Shown here in pieces: positions 51,438-60,734 of a stretch of 64,000 bases of DNA (position 1 is its first letter; each line of letters opens with the position of its first letter). The stretch is from Chrysophaeum taylorii. Its lineage: Eukaryota > Sar > Pelagophyceae > Pelagomonadales > Pelagomonadaceae. A program made the position numbers and the translations under genes. The stretch spans positions 186,001 to 250,000 of the forward strand of contig JAQMWT010000322.1 in assembly GCA_029834535.1 (NCBI GenBank). Reading direction: 5' to 3'. Under the pieces are notes generated by a model that worked only from the letters and a program-made list of their open reading frames with translations, searched no databases and was not told the DNA's origin.

Positions 51438-53033
51438 ATGGAGTCTGGGTATCTGACGCTCGGTGACCTGACGGCGGCGAGCACGTCGAGCGCTCGGGCG
51501 CGCGAGGAGCTGGAGGCGAAGAGTCGGTTGAAGAAGACGGCGAAGAAGGTGGAGACGCCGCCATCGGAGGTCGCGGAGAAGGCTGCGAGCCGCGCCGAGA
51601 CGTACGCGTCGACGGTGGCGCGGGCCGCCGCGTGGGAGCCACTGGTGCGGGAAGAGGCTCGGTCGGAGAATGTCGTATTTGGTCGCCGCGAGCGCGCGAC
51701 TTCGAGTCTTGGAGGTCTGAGCGCGGGCGTGTTCGAGGAGAGCGCGTGGGAGTTGTCGCGCGCGGTCCGAGAGCAGACTTCGGATCTCGCGCAGGCGCAG
51801 AGCGCGTTGCATCACGCGGGGCAGAAGGCCAAGTATCACTCGGGAGTGAAATCGAAGGCGTACGCCCGAGGTCGAAAAAAGAAAACGCGGGAGAGGCGCG
51901 AAAGAGCGACGGAAGCTGCGGCCGCGGCCGATCCCGAGGCGCGGAAGAAGCTCGACGAGCAGCGCGCGCTTGCGCGGGTGCGGGAGCGGACGACGCTGCG
52001 TCACAATTCGACCTCGGCATGGGCGCGGGGGCTCAAGAAGCGGGGCCGCGGCGCGACGGAGGGCCACAAAGACGCCGCGCGCGAGCAGCTCGAGATTGGC
52101 CAAGAGCTGCGACGCAAGCAGGACGACGTCGTCGAAGAAGAAGAAGAGGAGGAGGAGGCGACGGCGGCGCCAGTGTCCAAGGTGTTTTCGATGGAGTTTA
52201 TGCGGCGCGCCGAGGCGGAGGAGGAGGCGGAGGAGCGGCGACGGGCGGAGCGCGAGGCGAAGGAGTTGGCGGCCGAGCTCGACGAGTCGGAGGACCTCGA
52301 GGGGATCCGAGCGCTCGCGGGCGAAGGGGATAAGTCCCCGCCGACCCTCCCCTTTGCCGAGGACCGCTTCGCCGCGGGGTCCCTCCAGCTGCGAAACGGC
52401 AGCTCGTGGCGGGCCGTGGCGACGAGAGCCGTCGCGGCAACGAGAGCCGTCGTTTCTACTAAAGCGGTCTCGATAGCGGACGCGGCCACCAAAGCCGTCG
52501 CGAAAAAAGCCGACGACAGAGCTGTTGCCGCCGCGACAAAAACTATAGCCGAAAAAAAGAAGAAACGCACCAAGCCCGCGCTCGACATGACGCAGGAGGA
52601 GCTCGTGGACCTAGCGTTCGACACTCGGGTCGAGGAGGAATTCGCGGCCGAGAAGTCGCGAGTCGAGGAGGAGGATCATCGTCGCGCCAACGAAGACGAG
52701 ACGCCGGCGCTCGCGGGCTGGGGAACCTGGACCGGCGAGGGAGTTCCCGAGCCCAAGAAAAAAAAGCGCAAAGACCCCCCCGTCAGTCTTAAGAAGAAGC
52801 CGCCAACCTCCCCCCACGTGATCCTCAATCCGAAGACCATCAAGAAGCGAGCCAAGCTGTCGGTGGCCCAGGTCCCCTATCCCTTCACCTCGCGGGCGCA
52901 GTACGAAAAGTACATGGGAGCTCCCGTTGGCGAGGAGTGGAACACCAAAGAGGCCGTCGCGGCTTTGACCAAACCCGCGGTCTCCGTTCTTCCGGGGGTA
53001 AGTATCCCGGTAATCACAAGAACTAACGGTTAA
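51438..53033 (+). CDS. UTP14: UTP14, U3 snoRNP / small-subunit processome component
   Basis: 531 residues from an ATG at 51438. Family features: the N-terminal helical part (TYASTVARAAAWEPLVREE; AWELSRAVREQTSDLAQAQS), the segment KAKYHSGVKSKAYARGRKKK followed by RERTTLRHNSTSAWARGLKKRG, the acidic stretch near 232-240, GWGTWTGEG near 430, and the conserved C-terminal HVILNPKTIKKRAKLSVAQV and PYPFTSRAQYEKYMGAPVGEEW. UTP14 acts in the nucleolus in early 18S rRNA processing and activates the helicase Dhr1/DHX37. Shorter than yeast (899 aa) or human (771 aa) proteins. The last few residues are uncertain: a GTAAGT at 52998 lies where the family continues, so the stop at 53033 may be inside a terminal intron. 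Confidence 0.92.
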   Translation: MESGYLTLGDLTAASTSSARAREELEAKSRLKKTAKKVETPPSEVAEKAASRAETYASTVARAAAWEPLVREEARSENVVFGRRERATSSLGGLSAGVFEESAWELSRAVREQTSDLAQAQSALHHAGQKAKYHSGVKSKAYARGRKKKTRERRERATEAAAAADPEARKKLDEQRALARVRERTTLRHNSTSAWARGLKKRGRGATEGHKDAAREQLEIGQELRRKQDDVVEEEEEEEEATAAPVSKVFSMEFMRRAEAEEEAEERRRAEREAKELAAELDESEDLEGIRALAGEGDKSPPTLPFAEDRFAAGSLQLRNGSSWRAVATRAVAATRAVVSTKAVSIADAATKAVAKKADDRAVAAATKTIAEKKKKRTKPALDMTQEELVDLAFDTRVEEEFAAEKSRVEEEDHRRANEDETPALAGWGTWTGEGVPEPKKKKRKDPPVSLKKKPPTSPHVILNPKTIKKRAKLSVAQVPYPFTSRAQYEKYMGAPVGEEWNTKEAVAALTKPAVSVLPGVSIPVITRTNG

Positions 53034-53275
53034 GTATAACGGCCCTTTCCGTTCTGGCAAGAGAAAGATGGTGCGCTAAAAAAGGTAACAGCAAAAGGTG
53101 AGGGTAGGAATGCTGGTCCGGCGTGTGTGCGAGTGCCCGGGGCTATATATACCCCTGTGAACAGATCATATGACAACACTTACCCCCGTAAATCACAAGA
53201 ACTAACGGTTAAGCAATAACGGCCCTTTCCGTTCTGGCAAAAGGGAGAACCATGGTGCGCTGAAAAAGGTAACAG
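53008..53275. repeat. Direct duplication (about 90 bp) spanning the UTP14 3' end and the next gene's 5' flank
   Basis: TAATCACAAGAACTAACGGTT followed by TAACGGCCCTTTCCGTTCTGG occurs at about 53010-53060 and 53190-53240, with matching sequence on to GGTAACAG. The first copy then carries about 77 extra bases, including CTATATATAC (53143-53152), before CATATGACAACA; the second runs directly into CATATGACAACA, whose ATG (53281) starts the next gene. The 5' flank of that gene was therefore tandemly duplicated, and the first copy overlaps the UTP14 3' end. Confidence 0.8.
53143..53152 (+). promoter_or_regulatory. Possible TATA element
   Basis: CTATATATAC lies about 130 bp upstream of the ATG at 53281 in otherwise GC-rich sequence and in the plus-strand direction. 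This is a simple motif match only. Confidence 0.3.
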
Positions 53276-53280
53276 GTCAT

Positions 53281-53751
53281 ATGACAACAACGATTAGGTG
53301 GGTGGCGTTGTTGGCCGTGGTCCGAGGGGATCCGACGGCCGTGCCAACGACCGTGCCAACATCCGTGCCAACGACCGTGCCCACGAGCGTCCCGAGTTCA
53401 GTACCAATCAGCGTGCCAACGACGCAGCCCATTGGCGTGCCGAGCCCCGAGCCATCGATGTCGGGCGAGGCGGCGGTCTATCCGAGCGCCGATGCTACCT
53501 TCCTGGAAAAATTATCCAAGGCCGAGAAGAAGGAGGCGAAGAAGTTTATCAAGAAGGAGCTCAAAAAAATCGAGAAGCACGAGGAAAAACGGGAGAACAA
53601 AAAAGAGGACGAGGCCTTTATGCGCAAGGCCAAGGCCTACTACTACCAAACCCTATACGACAAGTCAAACGGATACGAAGAGGCTGGCTCCTACGAAGAG
53701 AAGGGGAAGTCCTCAGGCCAATCAAAGCAGGAGCCTATTTACGCGTATTAA
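53281..53751 (+). CDS. Secreted protein with Pro-Thr/Ser-Val repeats and a Lys/Glu-rich helix
   Basis: 156 residues. A short hydrophobic start (MTTTIRWVALLAVVRG) is followed by tandem tetrapeptides of the type V-P-T-T / V-P-T-S / V-P-S-S (residues about 19-56), then a highly charged helix (LSKAEKKEAKKFIKKELKKIEKHEEK) and a Tyr-rich end. Pro/Thr/Ser-Val repeats directly after a signal peptide are widespread in stramenopile surface and extracellular proteins and are probably O-glycosylated or hydroxylated stalks. No membrane anchor. It may be a cell-covering or adhesive protein; function not known. Confidence 0.7.
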   Translation: MTTTIRWVALLAVVRGDPTAVPTTVPTSVPTTVPTSVPSSVPISVPTTQPIGVPSPEPSMSGEAAVYPSADATFLEKLSKAEKKEAKKFIKKELKKIEKHEEKRENKKEDEAFMRKAKAYYYQTLYDKSNGYEEAGSYEEKGKSSGQSKQEPIYAY

Positions 53752-54429
<678 letters not shown>

Positions 54430-55221
54430 ATGGATTCCCTCGCGATACTGCACGCCGTCGACGACGATGCCGATCCGAAGTCGAAACGCATAATGTTGCG
54501 ACGGATGTCAGACGACAATGCGAATTGGGTGTACGGCTTTCTCGACGGCTTCTCGGAAGCCGCTTTGAGCGCCCTAGCGCGAAAGCGCATCACAGATCAA
54601 GCACATCTCGTCGAAATCTCGAGACTCTTCGACAAGGTCGGCGTCGACAATCACGCGCGCGAGCTGCTCGAGGCGATGGTACTAGGGCACGGGTACAGCC
54701 CTAAGATCGACGACAACGTCACGTCTGGTGTGCGAGCAAAGGCGGGGGGGAACGAAGAAGAGTTCAAGGAGTTTGTCGAGGTCGGCGCTTTCAACTGGAT
54801 CGACTGGTTACTTCGGCGACACGAGTTCGCGCGTGCGATTTTGCTGCAAAGACGGGCCGCCTCGACGTTCTCAAGCGGGCACGTGCCCAAGAGTTTCCGT
54901 GGAGCAGTGTCACAGGCAGCTCAGTTCGGTCAGATTCTCGAGTGGGCCAACGGTTGCCCGTGGAATAGCGATACTTGTGCTCGATGCGGCCAGATCGCTG
55001 TCCTCGAGTGGGCGCGTGCCAACGGGTGTCGATGGGACGAATGTGCTGCATTGCAGCTATTAACAATCAGCTCGACGCTCTACAAGGGCGCGTGCCCACG
55101 GGTGCCCGTGGAACGAACAAACATGCGCAGGCGCAGCCGAGCAAGGTCGCCTCGAGGTCCTCAAATTGGCTGGGCGCGCGCCAGCGGGTGCCCTTGGAAC
55201 AAGGCTAATTGTGCCAATTAG
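54430..55221 (+). pseudogene. Ankyrin-type repeat protein with 'NGCPW' units, decaying
   Basis: From the ATG at 54430 the frame is open for 263 codons, but only pieces of the repeat are in frame. The N-terminal 120 residues are helical. Repeat units appear as WANGCPWNSDTCA, VLEWARANGCRWDECAA and ARASGCPWNKANCAN; elsewhere the same units continue in other frames (for example about 55080-55120), so there are at least two frameshifts. Complete members of this repeat class (L-x-W-A-x-x-x-G-C-P-W-D-x-x-T-C) are usually much longer. The 3' end runs into the ABCG remnant on the opposite strand. It may be a recent pseudogene or a truncated, still expressed gene. Confidence 0.65.
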
Positions 55222-55249
55222 CCTTGGGCACAATTAGCCTCGTCGAGGG

Positions 55250-56005
55250 TCGTCTACGCGTCGAGGGCTAGAGATCTCGTCGCCGCGCACAACCCATCAT
55301 CATCTCGGCGATCGGCGTCGTTGGCCGCTAGACACGCAGCAGGGCGTCGCCCACGATCGCGTCGCGTCCGTTCAAAATCCCGAGAATCTTCGTGATCGCG
55401 CGCTTCTCGACGCGTCCATCGCTTTCGCGTAGTAGTAGTAGTCCTCGTCGTCCGCCGATCCTGCTCTACCTTTGAGTCGCCGACGGTCTCTCGAGCGTCG
55501 TAGGTCTCGCACGCGAACTGCAAAGTCTCGTCGACTGTCAGGGAGTCGATGTAGGCCGCGACTTTTGTCGAGCGCGCGCGCGTCCGCTCTACAAAGTCTC
55601 GCCGCTGCAGCCGAGTTCTCGTCGTCGCCGGCAGGTCACCTTGAGCAACGTGCTGCTCTTGCCGGACCGCGGCGCACCGAGCACGAGCGATCCCGCACCC
55701 GCCAGCCCCTTGAGGATATAGCCACGGGGGCCTGCGCGCGTGTTGGCTACCGTCTTGATCTCGGTGCCCCGCGATGCGAGAGCTCTTGGCAACGGACCGA
55801 GACTCGCGGGGGTGAGGCGTACTTCGAGGTCGCGAAGCCAGGCCACAAAATCCGAAACACGCTCCGCCTCGAGAAAAAACCCCTCTTGGTACAGCGCCTC
55901 TTCTTCTTCTTCAAGTTCGGCTTGAAAACGTGTTCGACCGGAGACACGACTTGACTCTGGGTCCCTTCTCTGCGTCCCTTTCTGGCAAAAGATAGCCCGC
56001 TCCAA
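55250..56005 (-). pseudogene. ABCG/PDR-type ABC transporter, N-terminal nucleotide-binding fragment
   Basis: In the first frame (55.59-56.0 kb) RGYILKGLAGAGSLVLGAPR leads to the Walker A SGKSSTLLKV. A second frame (about 55.25-55.55 kb) gives AAYIDSLTVDETLQFACETY, the family's 'D-x-H-x-P-x-LTV-x-ET' segment. A third gives ITKILGILNGRDAIVGDAL, then RVSSGQRRR (ABC signature) and CGDEIS (Walker B region). Thus at least two frameshifts in about 750 bp. No membrane domain follows; a full PDR gene would be over 4 kb. No ATG is found at the right end. It is a host-gene fragment of a pleiotropic drug-resistance-type exporter. Confidence 0.78.
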
Positions 56006-56040
56006 CGGTACAAGGGTTAGCGGATCTGGTGTGCAAAAAA

Positions 56041-56697
56041 ATGGCGGATCGCGTTGAGATAAAAGTGATCCCTAACGCCGACGAGGAGGATTCGTACTTC
56101 TCGTCGAGATTCATAAAAATGATCCTCGCGATGGGGTGCTTGTCGGGCCAGGACGCCGACGTCGACGACGAGATCGGAGAGCCATTGGACCCCCCGCATC
56201 CCCTCGACAACGTCCCCGCTACCTACGACCAGGCCCACGACATCGAGTTTCACCGCGAACAGCAGGAAAACCAGATGAAGAAGAGCGAGCGGATCTTTCT
56301 CCGCGAGTTCAAGAAGATGCTGACGGCGGGCTTGAAATTAATTAAACACGATGGTTCGGCAACCGAAACGCACACCCTAAGGCTCCACGCCGACGGCACG
56401 ACGATCTATTGGATGCCAAGTACCGCACGCGACCCATCGGGCTCGACCACGCTCGCCGAGATCCGCACCATCGCGCGCGGCGGGGACGGCCGCGCTCCGC
56501 ACCTCGACGACCGGTGCTTTGTTCTCGTTTCTGACCGCGACCATCCCATCTTTGAGACGGTACGGATTTCTGCGCTTTTTGTCCACCTTTCTCCGCAGGT
56601 CGACCGGGAAACCCGAGAGCTCATCGCCGACGGCTTCGACCTCCTCCTCGCACCCCACCGTCGTGCAAAAAATCATCGTAAAAGGAGTAAAAAATAG
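56041..56697 (+). CDS. PH-domain protein (phospholipase-C-type PH fold)
   Basis: 218 residues from the ATG at 56041. Residues about 80-205 fit a PH domain: FKKMLTAGLKLIKHDGS, THTLRLHADGTTIYWMPS, TTLAEIRTIARGG, DDRCFVLVSDRDHPIFET, and a final helix ETRELIADGFDLLL. The order matches the PH domains of PLC-delta and the PH_12-like family, which bind inositol phospholipids or proteins at membranes. The 13 residues between FET and DRETRE do not fit the fold; they are encoded by 56560-56598, which begins GTACGG, contains a pyrimidine tract and ends CCGCAG, and is 39 nt (in phase). Removing it restores a normal PH C-terminus, so it may be a tiny intron. No other domain is present. Confidence 0.7.
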   Translation: MADRVEIKVIPNADEEDSYFSSRFIKMILAMGCLSGQDADVDDEIGEPLDPPHPLDNVPATYDQAHDIEFHREQQENQMKKSERIFLREFKKMLTAGLKLIKHDGSATETHTLRLHADGTTIYWMPSTARDPSGSTTLAEIRTIARGGDGRAPHLDDRCFVLVSDRDHPIFETVRISALFVHLSPQVDRETRELIADGFDLLLAPHRRAKNHRKRSKK

Positions 56698-57168
56698 GGC
56701 AGCCCTGGTCCGGGCGGGCCCTGTTGCTGCTTTCGATTGATTCTTAAGGCATGGGAACGATAACAATCCCCAAGGCACGTAGGAAGAAACTTCGCCGGCC
56801 TACGCGGTATTGATATCATACTCGGCGGAAGGTAATATAATGAGAGCGAGGGCTGTTTGGAAGCGAGGCTAGACTCCGACTCAAAAAAAAGTGCCTCGCT
56901 CACCATGTTGTGCTTGTTCTTCGCCGTCCTCCGTGGTCTTTTCTTCTTTCTCTTTTCGATCCTCCATTTTTTTCGAGTCGCTTGCCACAACAAAGAAAGA
57001 AAAAAAAAATCAGTAGGGGTGTCAACATCATTTTTCGTTTCACCACACAAGTCGCGCCCTTTCCCTACGAACAAACCACGATGGACGCAATGAATGCGCA
57101 AGGCAACTCCACCGCGTCCTTCCTTCTTCTCCGAGGCGGCGGCGAGGTGGCTTCGCGTGAAAAGGCGG
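56698..57168. other. Spacer without a supported gene
   Basis: About 470 bp between the 3' ends of two convergent genes (PH protein and small secreted protein). It contains an A-rich run at 57000-57010. No feature recognised. Confidence 0.5.
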
Positions 57169-57624
57169 CTATGTTAAAAATTGCCTGAGGACGAGGGTGG
57201 CGACGACTGGTCGGAAGCGACGAGGGTGATCGTCCCGCCAGGCGAGAACGGTGGCGTGCGAGGTGAGGGGTAGGCGCGAGAGCATGCGGTCGTGCCTCGC
57301 GTAGAGGCGCGCGGTGCATTGGAGGCGAAGGTCGCCAATGACGGCGTCGAGGCGGATTGTGTCCCAGAGGCGGTCTAGAATTTCGTGCGAACTCGGAAGC
57401 ATCGTCCAGACGCCTCTTAAGACGCCGCGCGCGGTTTGAATTTCAAAGGTGGCGTCTGGCCAGAAAGTTATGATGCCGTCGATTCGCGTCGCGTCCCAGG
57501 ACCGTAACGAAGGTACGTGCCGCGTGCGCACGTGGCCCGACACGAGCATCGGCCGCACGGCAATGTTCTCGACGATACGCGTGGGAAGCAACGGCGCGGC
57601 CGCGGCCAAGGTCAACCACAACAT
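57169..57624 (-). CDS. Small secreted protein of unknown function
   Basis: 151 residues from an ATG at 57624. The N-terminus MLWLTLAAAAPLLP is a signal peptide. The mature part has beta-strand-like alternation and conserved-looking aromatic residues (GIITFWPDATFEIQTARG, VLRGVWTMLPSSHEIL, TVLAWRDDHPRRF), like a small lipocalin-type or plastid-lumen protein, but no family is recognised. Cysteine occurs only once, so it is not a disulphide-rich secreted peptide. Convergent with the PH-domain gene. Confidence 0.55.
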   Translation of the reverse strand: MLWLTLAAAAPLLPTRIVENIAVRPMLVSGHVRTRHVPSLRSWDATRIDGIITFWPDATFEIQTARGVLRGVWTMLPSSHEILDRLWDTIRLDAVIGDLRLQCTARLYARHDRMLSRLPLTSHATVLAWRDDHPRRFRPVVATLVLRQFLT

Positions 57625-58641
57625 TCAATGACCACACCACCTTCCTTACCCTTCTCTCGTTGTAAAAAAAGGCTCTTCTCTTTTGAAACTTCACTTTATG
57701 GAGTAGTAAAGGTCAAAAACCCCCTTCATTTACTTTATTTTTACCACCTTTGCTTCACCCTCCTCCTCCTCCTCCTCCTCCTCCTTCTCGAGGAGGAAGG
57801 AGCCTGGTTGTTACGCGCTTCCTCTACAAGAAGATCGAGAAAGGCACAAACAAGTACGGCTGCCTCCCCAGGCGCCTTCTTGGCGCGGCTCTTCCGGTAC
57901 GCTTCCCGCCGAGATCGCTCTCCTGCGAACGAATCACCTCGGCCGGCCGGCAAAACATCGTTCTGACACGGAGGGTGAGCTTGGTGACGAAGAATGCGAC
58001 ACATGCTCGTCCTCTTACGCACGAACCGCGAGTGCATGGAATAAACCCGAGGCAAATGCGGCAACAACGTCGCTAGCGGCGAGACCACGATCCCCGCCGA
58101 CGACGAAGAAAGCCAAGAGGACCGACCACACAGGAGGGACTCGCCGGTCGTGTGTGGACTGTTTGGATTCGGCGGCTACAGAATCTTTTTTCTACTTTAC
58201 ATTGTCGACTCGCACGTGTGACTGACTGACTGACTGACTACTTTGCCTTTATCGTCGACGAAAATATAGAGTAGAAGTGCAACGCTTTTAAATAAGTTTC
58301 CTTTCTTTTTCAAAAAATGTACTCGTGTTCTTATTAACATTCGTTCGTTAATGGATACATGCTGGCTGGTTAGTAGAGAATCTCATAGTCCCTCTTCTCG
58401 CGAGAGCAAGAGGTAGAGAGTCGCGCGGGCAGACAAAAAGAATTAATCTAGCTATAGGTAATAAGGTCGGGCGCGCGTATTTTGTGCGCATATTCGGGAT
58501 TACACTCTTTTGCCACACGGATCGGTGACAGAAAACAGATTCCGTTGTTGTCTGTCCTCCAATAGTCTATCGGTCACACACAACTCGTGGATGATGCGGC
58601 ACGTGACGAACGAATGAACTCGGAGCGGCGGCGGGTTTGCG
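57625..58641. other. 1-kb spacer with one weak ORF
   Basis: A minus-strand frame from an ATG at 58037 to 57741 (98 codons) includes RREAYRKSRAKKAPGEAAVL and ends in poly-Arg encoded by a TCC/CTC repeat; it could be a small gene but has no known domain (low confidence). A TGAC tetranucleotide run lies at about 58218-58238. The right half (58200-58640) must contain the promoter of the HMG-FGE gene. Confidence 0.4.
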
Positions 58642-60651
58642 ATGGAGGAGGAAAAAGAGCGAGGGTTCATGTACTTCGCCATGGCGCATCGGAACGACGT
58701 CGAGCAGGCGCACCCGGGAGTGAGTTTCCGGGAGATCGGTGACCGGTTGCTGGAGCTGTGGCGCTCCTTGAGCCTCGAGGAGCAGGAGCGGTACCACGAC
58801 AAGTACCGCGCGTCGTCGCAGCGGCTCGGGGAGAGGGTCGAGTCGCCGAAGCGGTCGCGGAGCCCGCCGCGGCGGCGGGCGCGGCGGTCTTCGATGTTCT
58901 TCGACGAAAGGGTCGACGCGCGAAGCATCGACGGCGAGACGGTGGCCGAGGCGGTGCGGCGGTGGCTCCGCACAACCCCGTCGCTCGAGGAACTGCGGGC
59001 GGCGGCGCGGCTGTTCGTGACGAATGCCGAGCCGCGAGAGATCGAGGCGTGCGCGCGATGGCTGGAAATAGATCGGCAGCTCGTTTCGCGCTTATCGCCC
59101 GAACGCGCGCTCCAGGTGCTGCTGCGGTCTTGCGTGCGCGCCTACGAGTCGCCCCCCGCGCCCTGGCCCGTTCTCTACGGTGCCCTCAAGCGCTGTCCCG
59201 CGGCGGCCGTCGCGGCCTGCGACGAGGTCCTCCCCGAGTACGAGGTCGGGGCCTCGTACTCGAGGGGTGTCGGGGATCCAGCGTCGCGCGCCGCGCGCAA
59301 GTTGTTCTGCGGGATAGCGCTCGCCGTGCAGGCCGAGCGGGGCGAAATCCCCGAGCGGTTCGACATTCTGTTCGACCTCTACGCGCCGCGGCCCGTCGCG
59401 CGCCTGGTATTCGATCGCCTCCCGCCCGAGCGCCGCGCGAAGGTGCTCCGCAGGCACCTCGCCGCCGCGAGCGAGACGAACGTTCAGAACGTCTGGTGGC
59501 GCGTCGACCGCGCGCTCCCGTACGCGGACATGATGGACGACAAGGGACGCGCGCGGCTCGCGGCGCTCGTCGAGACGCTTCGCACGCGCGGAGGCCCCAA
59601 GCGCCAGGACGTTGTGCGCCGTTACGAGCGCTCGGACGACGACGAACGTAGCGACGAGACGGTAGACGACGCCGACGGCCTCACCGCGCAGCTCCGCAGG
59701 AGCCTGAGCGTCTTCGAACGACAGGCGGAGGCCGACGATCTCGCGAGATCCCTCGGTCCCCTCGCCGAGGCCAAGGCCTCCGTCGCCGTCGTCGTCGTCC
59801 AGCGCGCTCCCGAACTCCTCGACGTCGACGAATGGCGGCGCGCCCCCGACGAGCGTCGCCGCCAAATCGCCCGTGCGGTCGCCTGGGCCGCCGAGCCGAC
59901 CTTGGGCCTCGCCTTCAAGGACGTGGTCTACTACGACGCCGAAGAAACCCTTCCCGTCGCCGTCTTTTCGCACGCCCCGACCGGATCCCTCCTGAGCCTC
60001 GTCCCCGGCGGCACCTTCCTCAGGGGCTTCTCGATCTGCGAAGAAGCTCTCGTCCGCGAGGTCTCCGAAAAGAAGCGCGAGGAGGGCTCGCCCCTCTGGT
60101 ACCAAGAATTCGGCGCGATGCTCGAGGCCGCCCCCCCGACGATGCGGCCCGTGTCCGACGTTCGAGTTCCGCCGTTCCTCGTCTTCCAACTCCCGCTCGC
60201 GCCCCGCCAACCCGACCAGCTCACGCGCGCCCTCGAGCGCATGCCCTTCAGACTCCCGAGCGAGGCCGAGTGGGAGTACGCCTCGCGAGCCACCCGCGAA
60301 AGCCACCTCACCTGGCGAGGCCACGAGGTCCCCGACCGCGCCTTCTTCCTCGATCTCAAGACCAATTCCCCCCGCCTCCCGAACCCCTTCGGCCTCTACT
60401 GCCTCGGCATGCTCCCCGAAATCTGCGGCGACGTCTTCGCGCCCTCCTACCACGGCGCCCCCGCCGACGGCACCCCCCGCACGGGCCTTGGCCCCCGCGT
60501 CGTCCGCGGCGGTGCCGACGCCCACTTCCCCTGGCAGACTCGCGGCGAGTGGCACCTCCTCACCAACGCCGCGCGACGCTCCCAGCTCGACTTCCACTTT
60601 TGCGCCCACAGCATACGCCCCGCCCTCGGTGTTCGCATCGTCGGCTGCTGA
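58642..60651 (+). CDS. HMG-box / formylglycine-generating-enzyme-like (FGE-sulfatase) fusion protein
   Basis: 669 residues from an ATG at 58642. Residues about 8-60 match an HMG box without its first Pro: FMYFAMAHRNDVEQAHPGVS, FREIGDRLLELWRSLSLEEQ, ERYHDKYR. A basic SPKRSRSPPRRRARR patch follows. The middle (about 90-440) is helical, Arg/Ala-rich and unassigned. The C-terminal about 215 residues fit the FGE-sulfatase (SUMF1/EgtB-like) fold: LVPGGTFLRGF, RLPSEAEWEYASRAT, NPFGLYCLGMLPEICGDVF (family: NxFGLYDMxGNVWEW), RVVRGGADAHFPW and a final ALGVRIVG. The N-G-N-V-W and active-site Cys pair are not conserved, so enzyme activity is doubtful. No signal peptide, unlike SUMF1. The combination of the two domains is unusual. 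Confidence 0.75.
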   Translation: MEEEKERGFMYFAMAHRNDVEQAHPGVSFREIGDRLLELWRSLSLEEQERYHDKYRASSQRLGERVESPKRSRSPPRRRARRSSMFFDERVDARSIDGETVAEAVRRWLRTTPSLEELRAAARLFVTNAEPREIEACARWLEIDRQLVSRLSPERALQVLLRSCVRAYESPPAPWPVLYGALKRCPAAAVAACDEVLPEYEVGASYSRGVGDPASRAARKLFCGIALAVQAERGEIPERFDILFDLYAPRPVARLVFDRLPPERRAKVLRRHLAAASETNVQNVWWRVDRALPYADMMDDKGRARLAALVETLRTRGGPKRQDVVRRYERSDDDERSDETVDDADGLTAQLRRSLSVFERQAEADDLARSLGPLAEAKASVAVVVVQRAPELLDVDEWRRAPDERRRQIARAVAWAAEPTLGLAFKDVVYYDAEETLPVAVFSHAPTGSLLSLVPGGTFLRGFSICEEALVREVSEKKREEGSPLWYQEFGAMLEAAPPTMRPVSDVRVPPFLVFQLPLAPRQPDQLTRALERMPFRLPSEAEWEYASRATRESHLTWRGHEVPDRAFFLDLKTNSPRLPNPFGLYCLGMLPEICGDVFAPSYHGAPADGTPRTGLGPRVVRGGADAHFPWQTRGEWHLLTNAARRSQLDFHFCAHSIRPALGVRIVGC

Positions 60652-60734
60652 CCGACTGACTCACGTCCCACCCACCCACCGCCGTCTGTCTGTCTTTGAT
60701 TTTTTTGTTCATACTACGCTAGCCTACGCCTTCC

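Noticed and set aside
59092-60609. 505-codon open frame on the minus strand
   Set aside because: It is the shadow of the HMG/FGE gene: Gly/Glu/Ala/Arg-rich with no domain, while the plus-strand frame has clear family motifs. High-GC genes with biased third positions often leave such open antisense frames.
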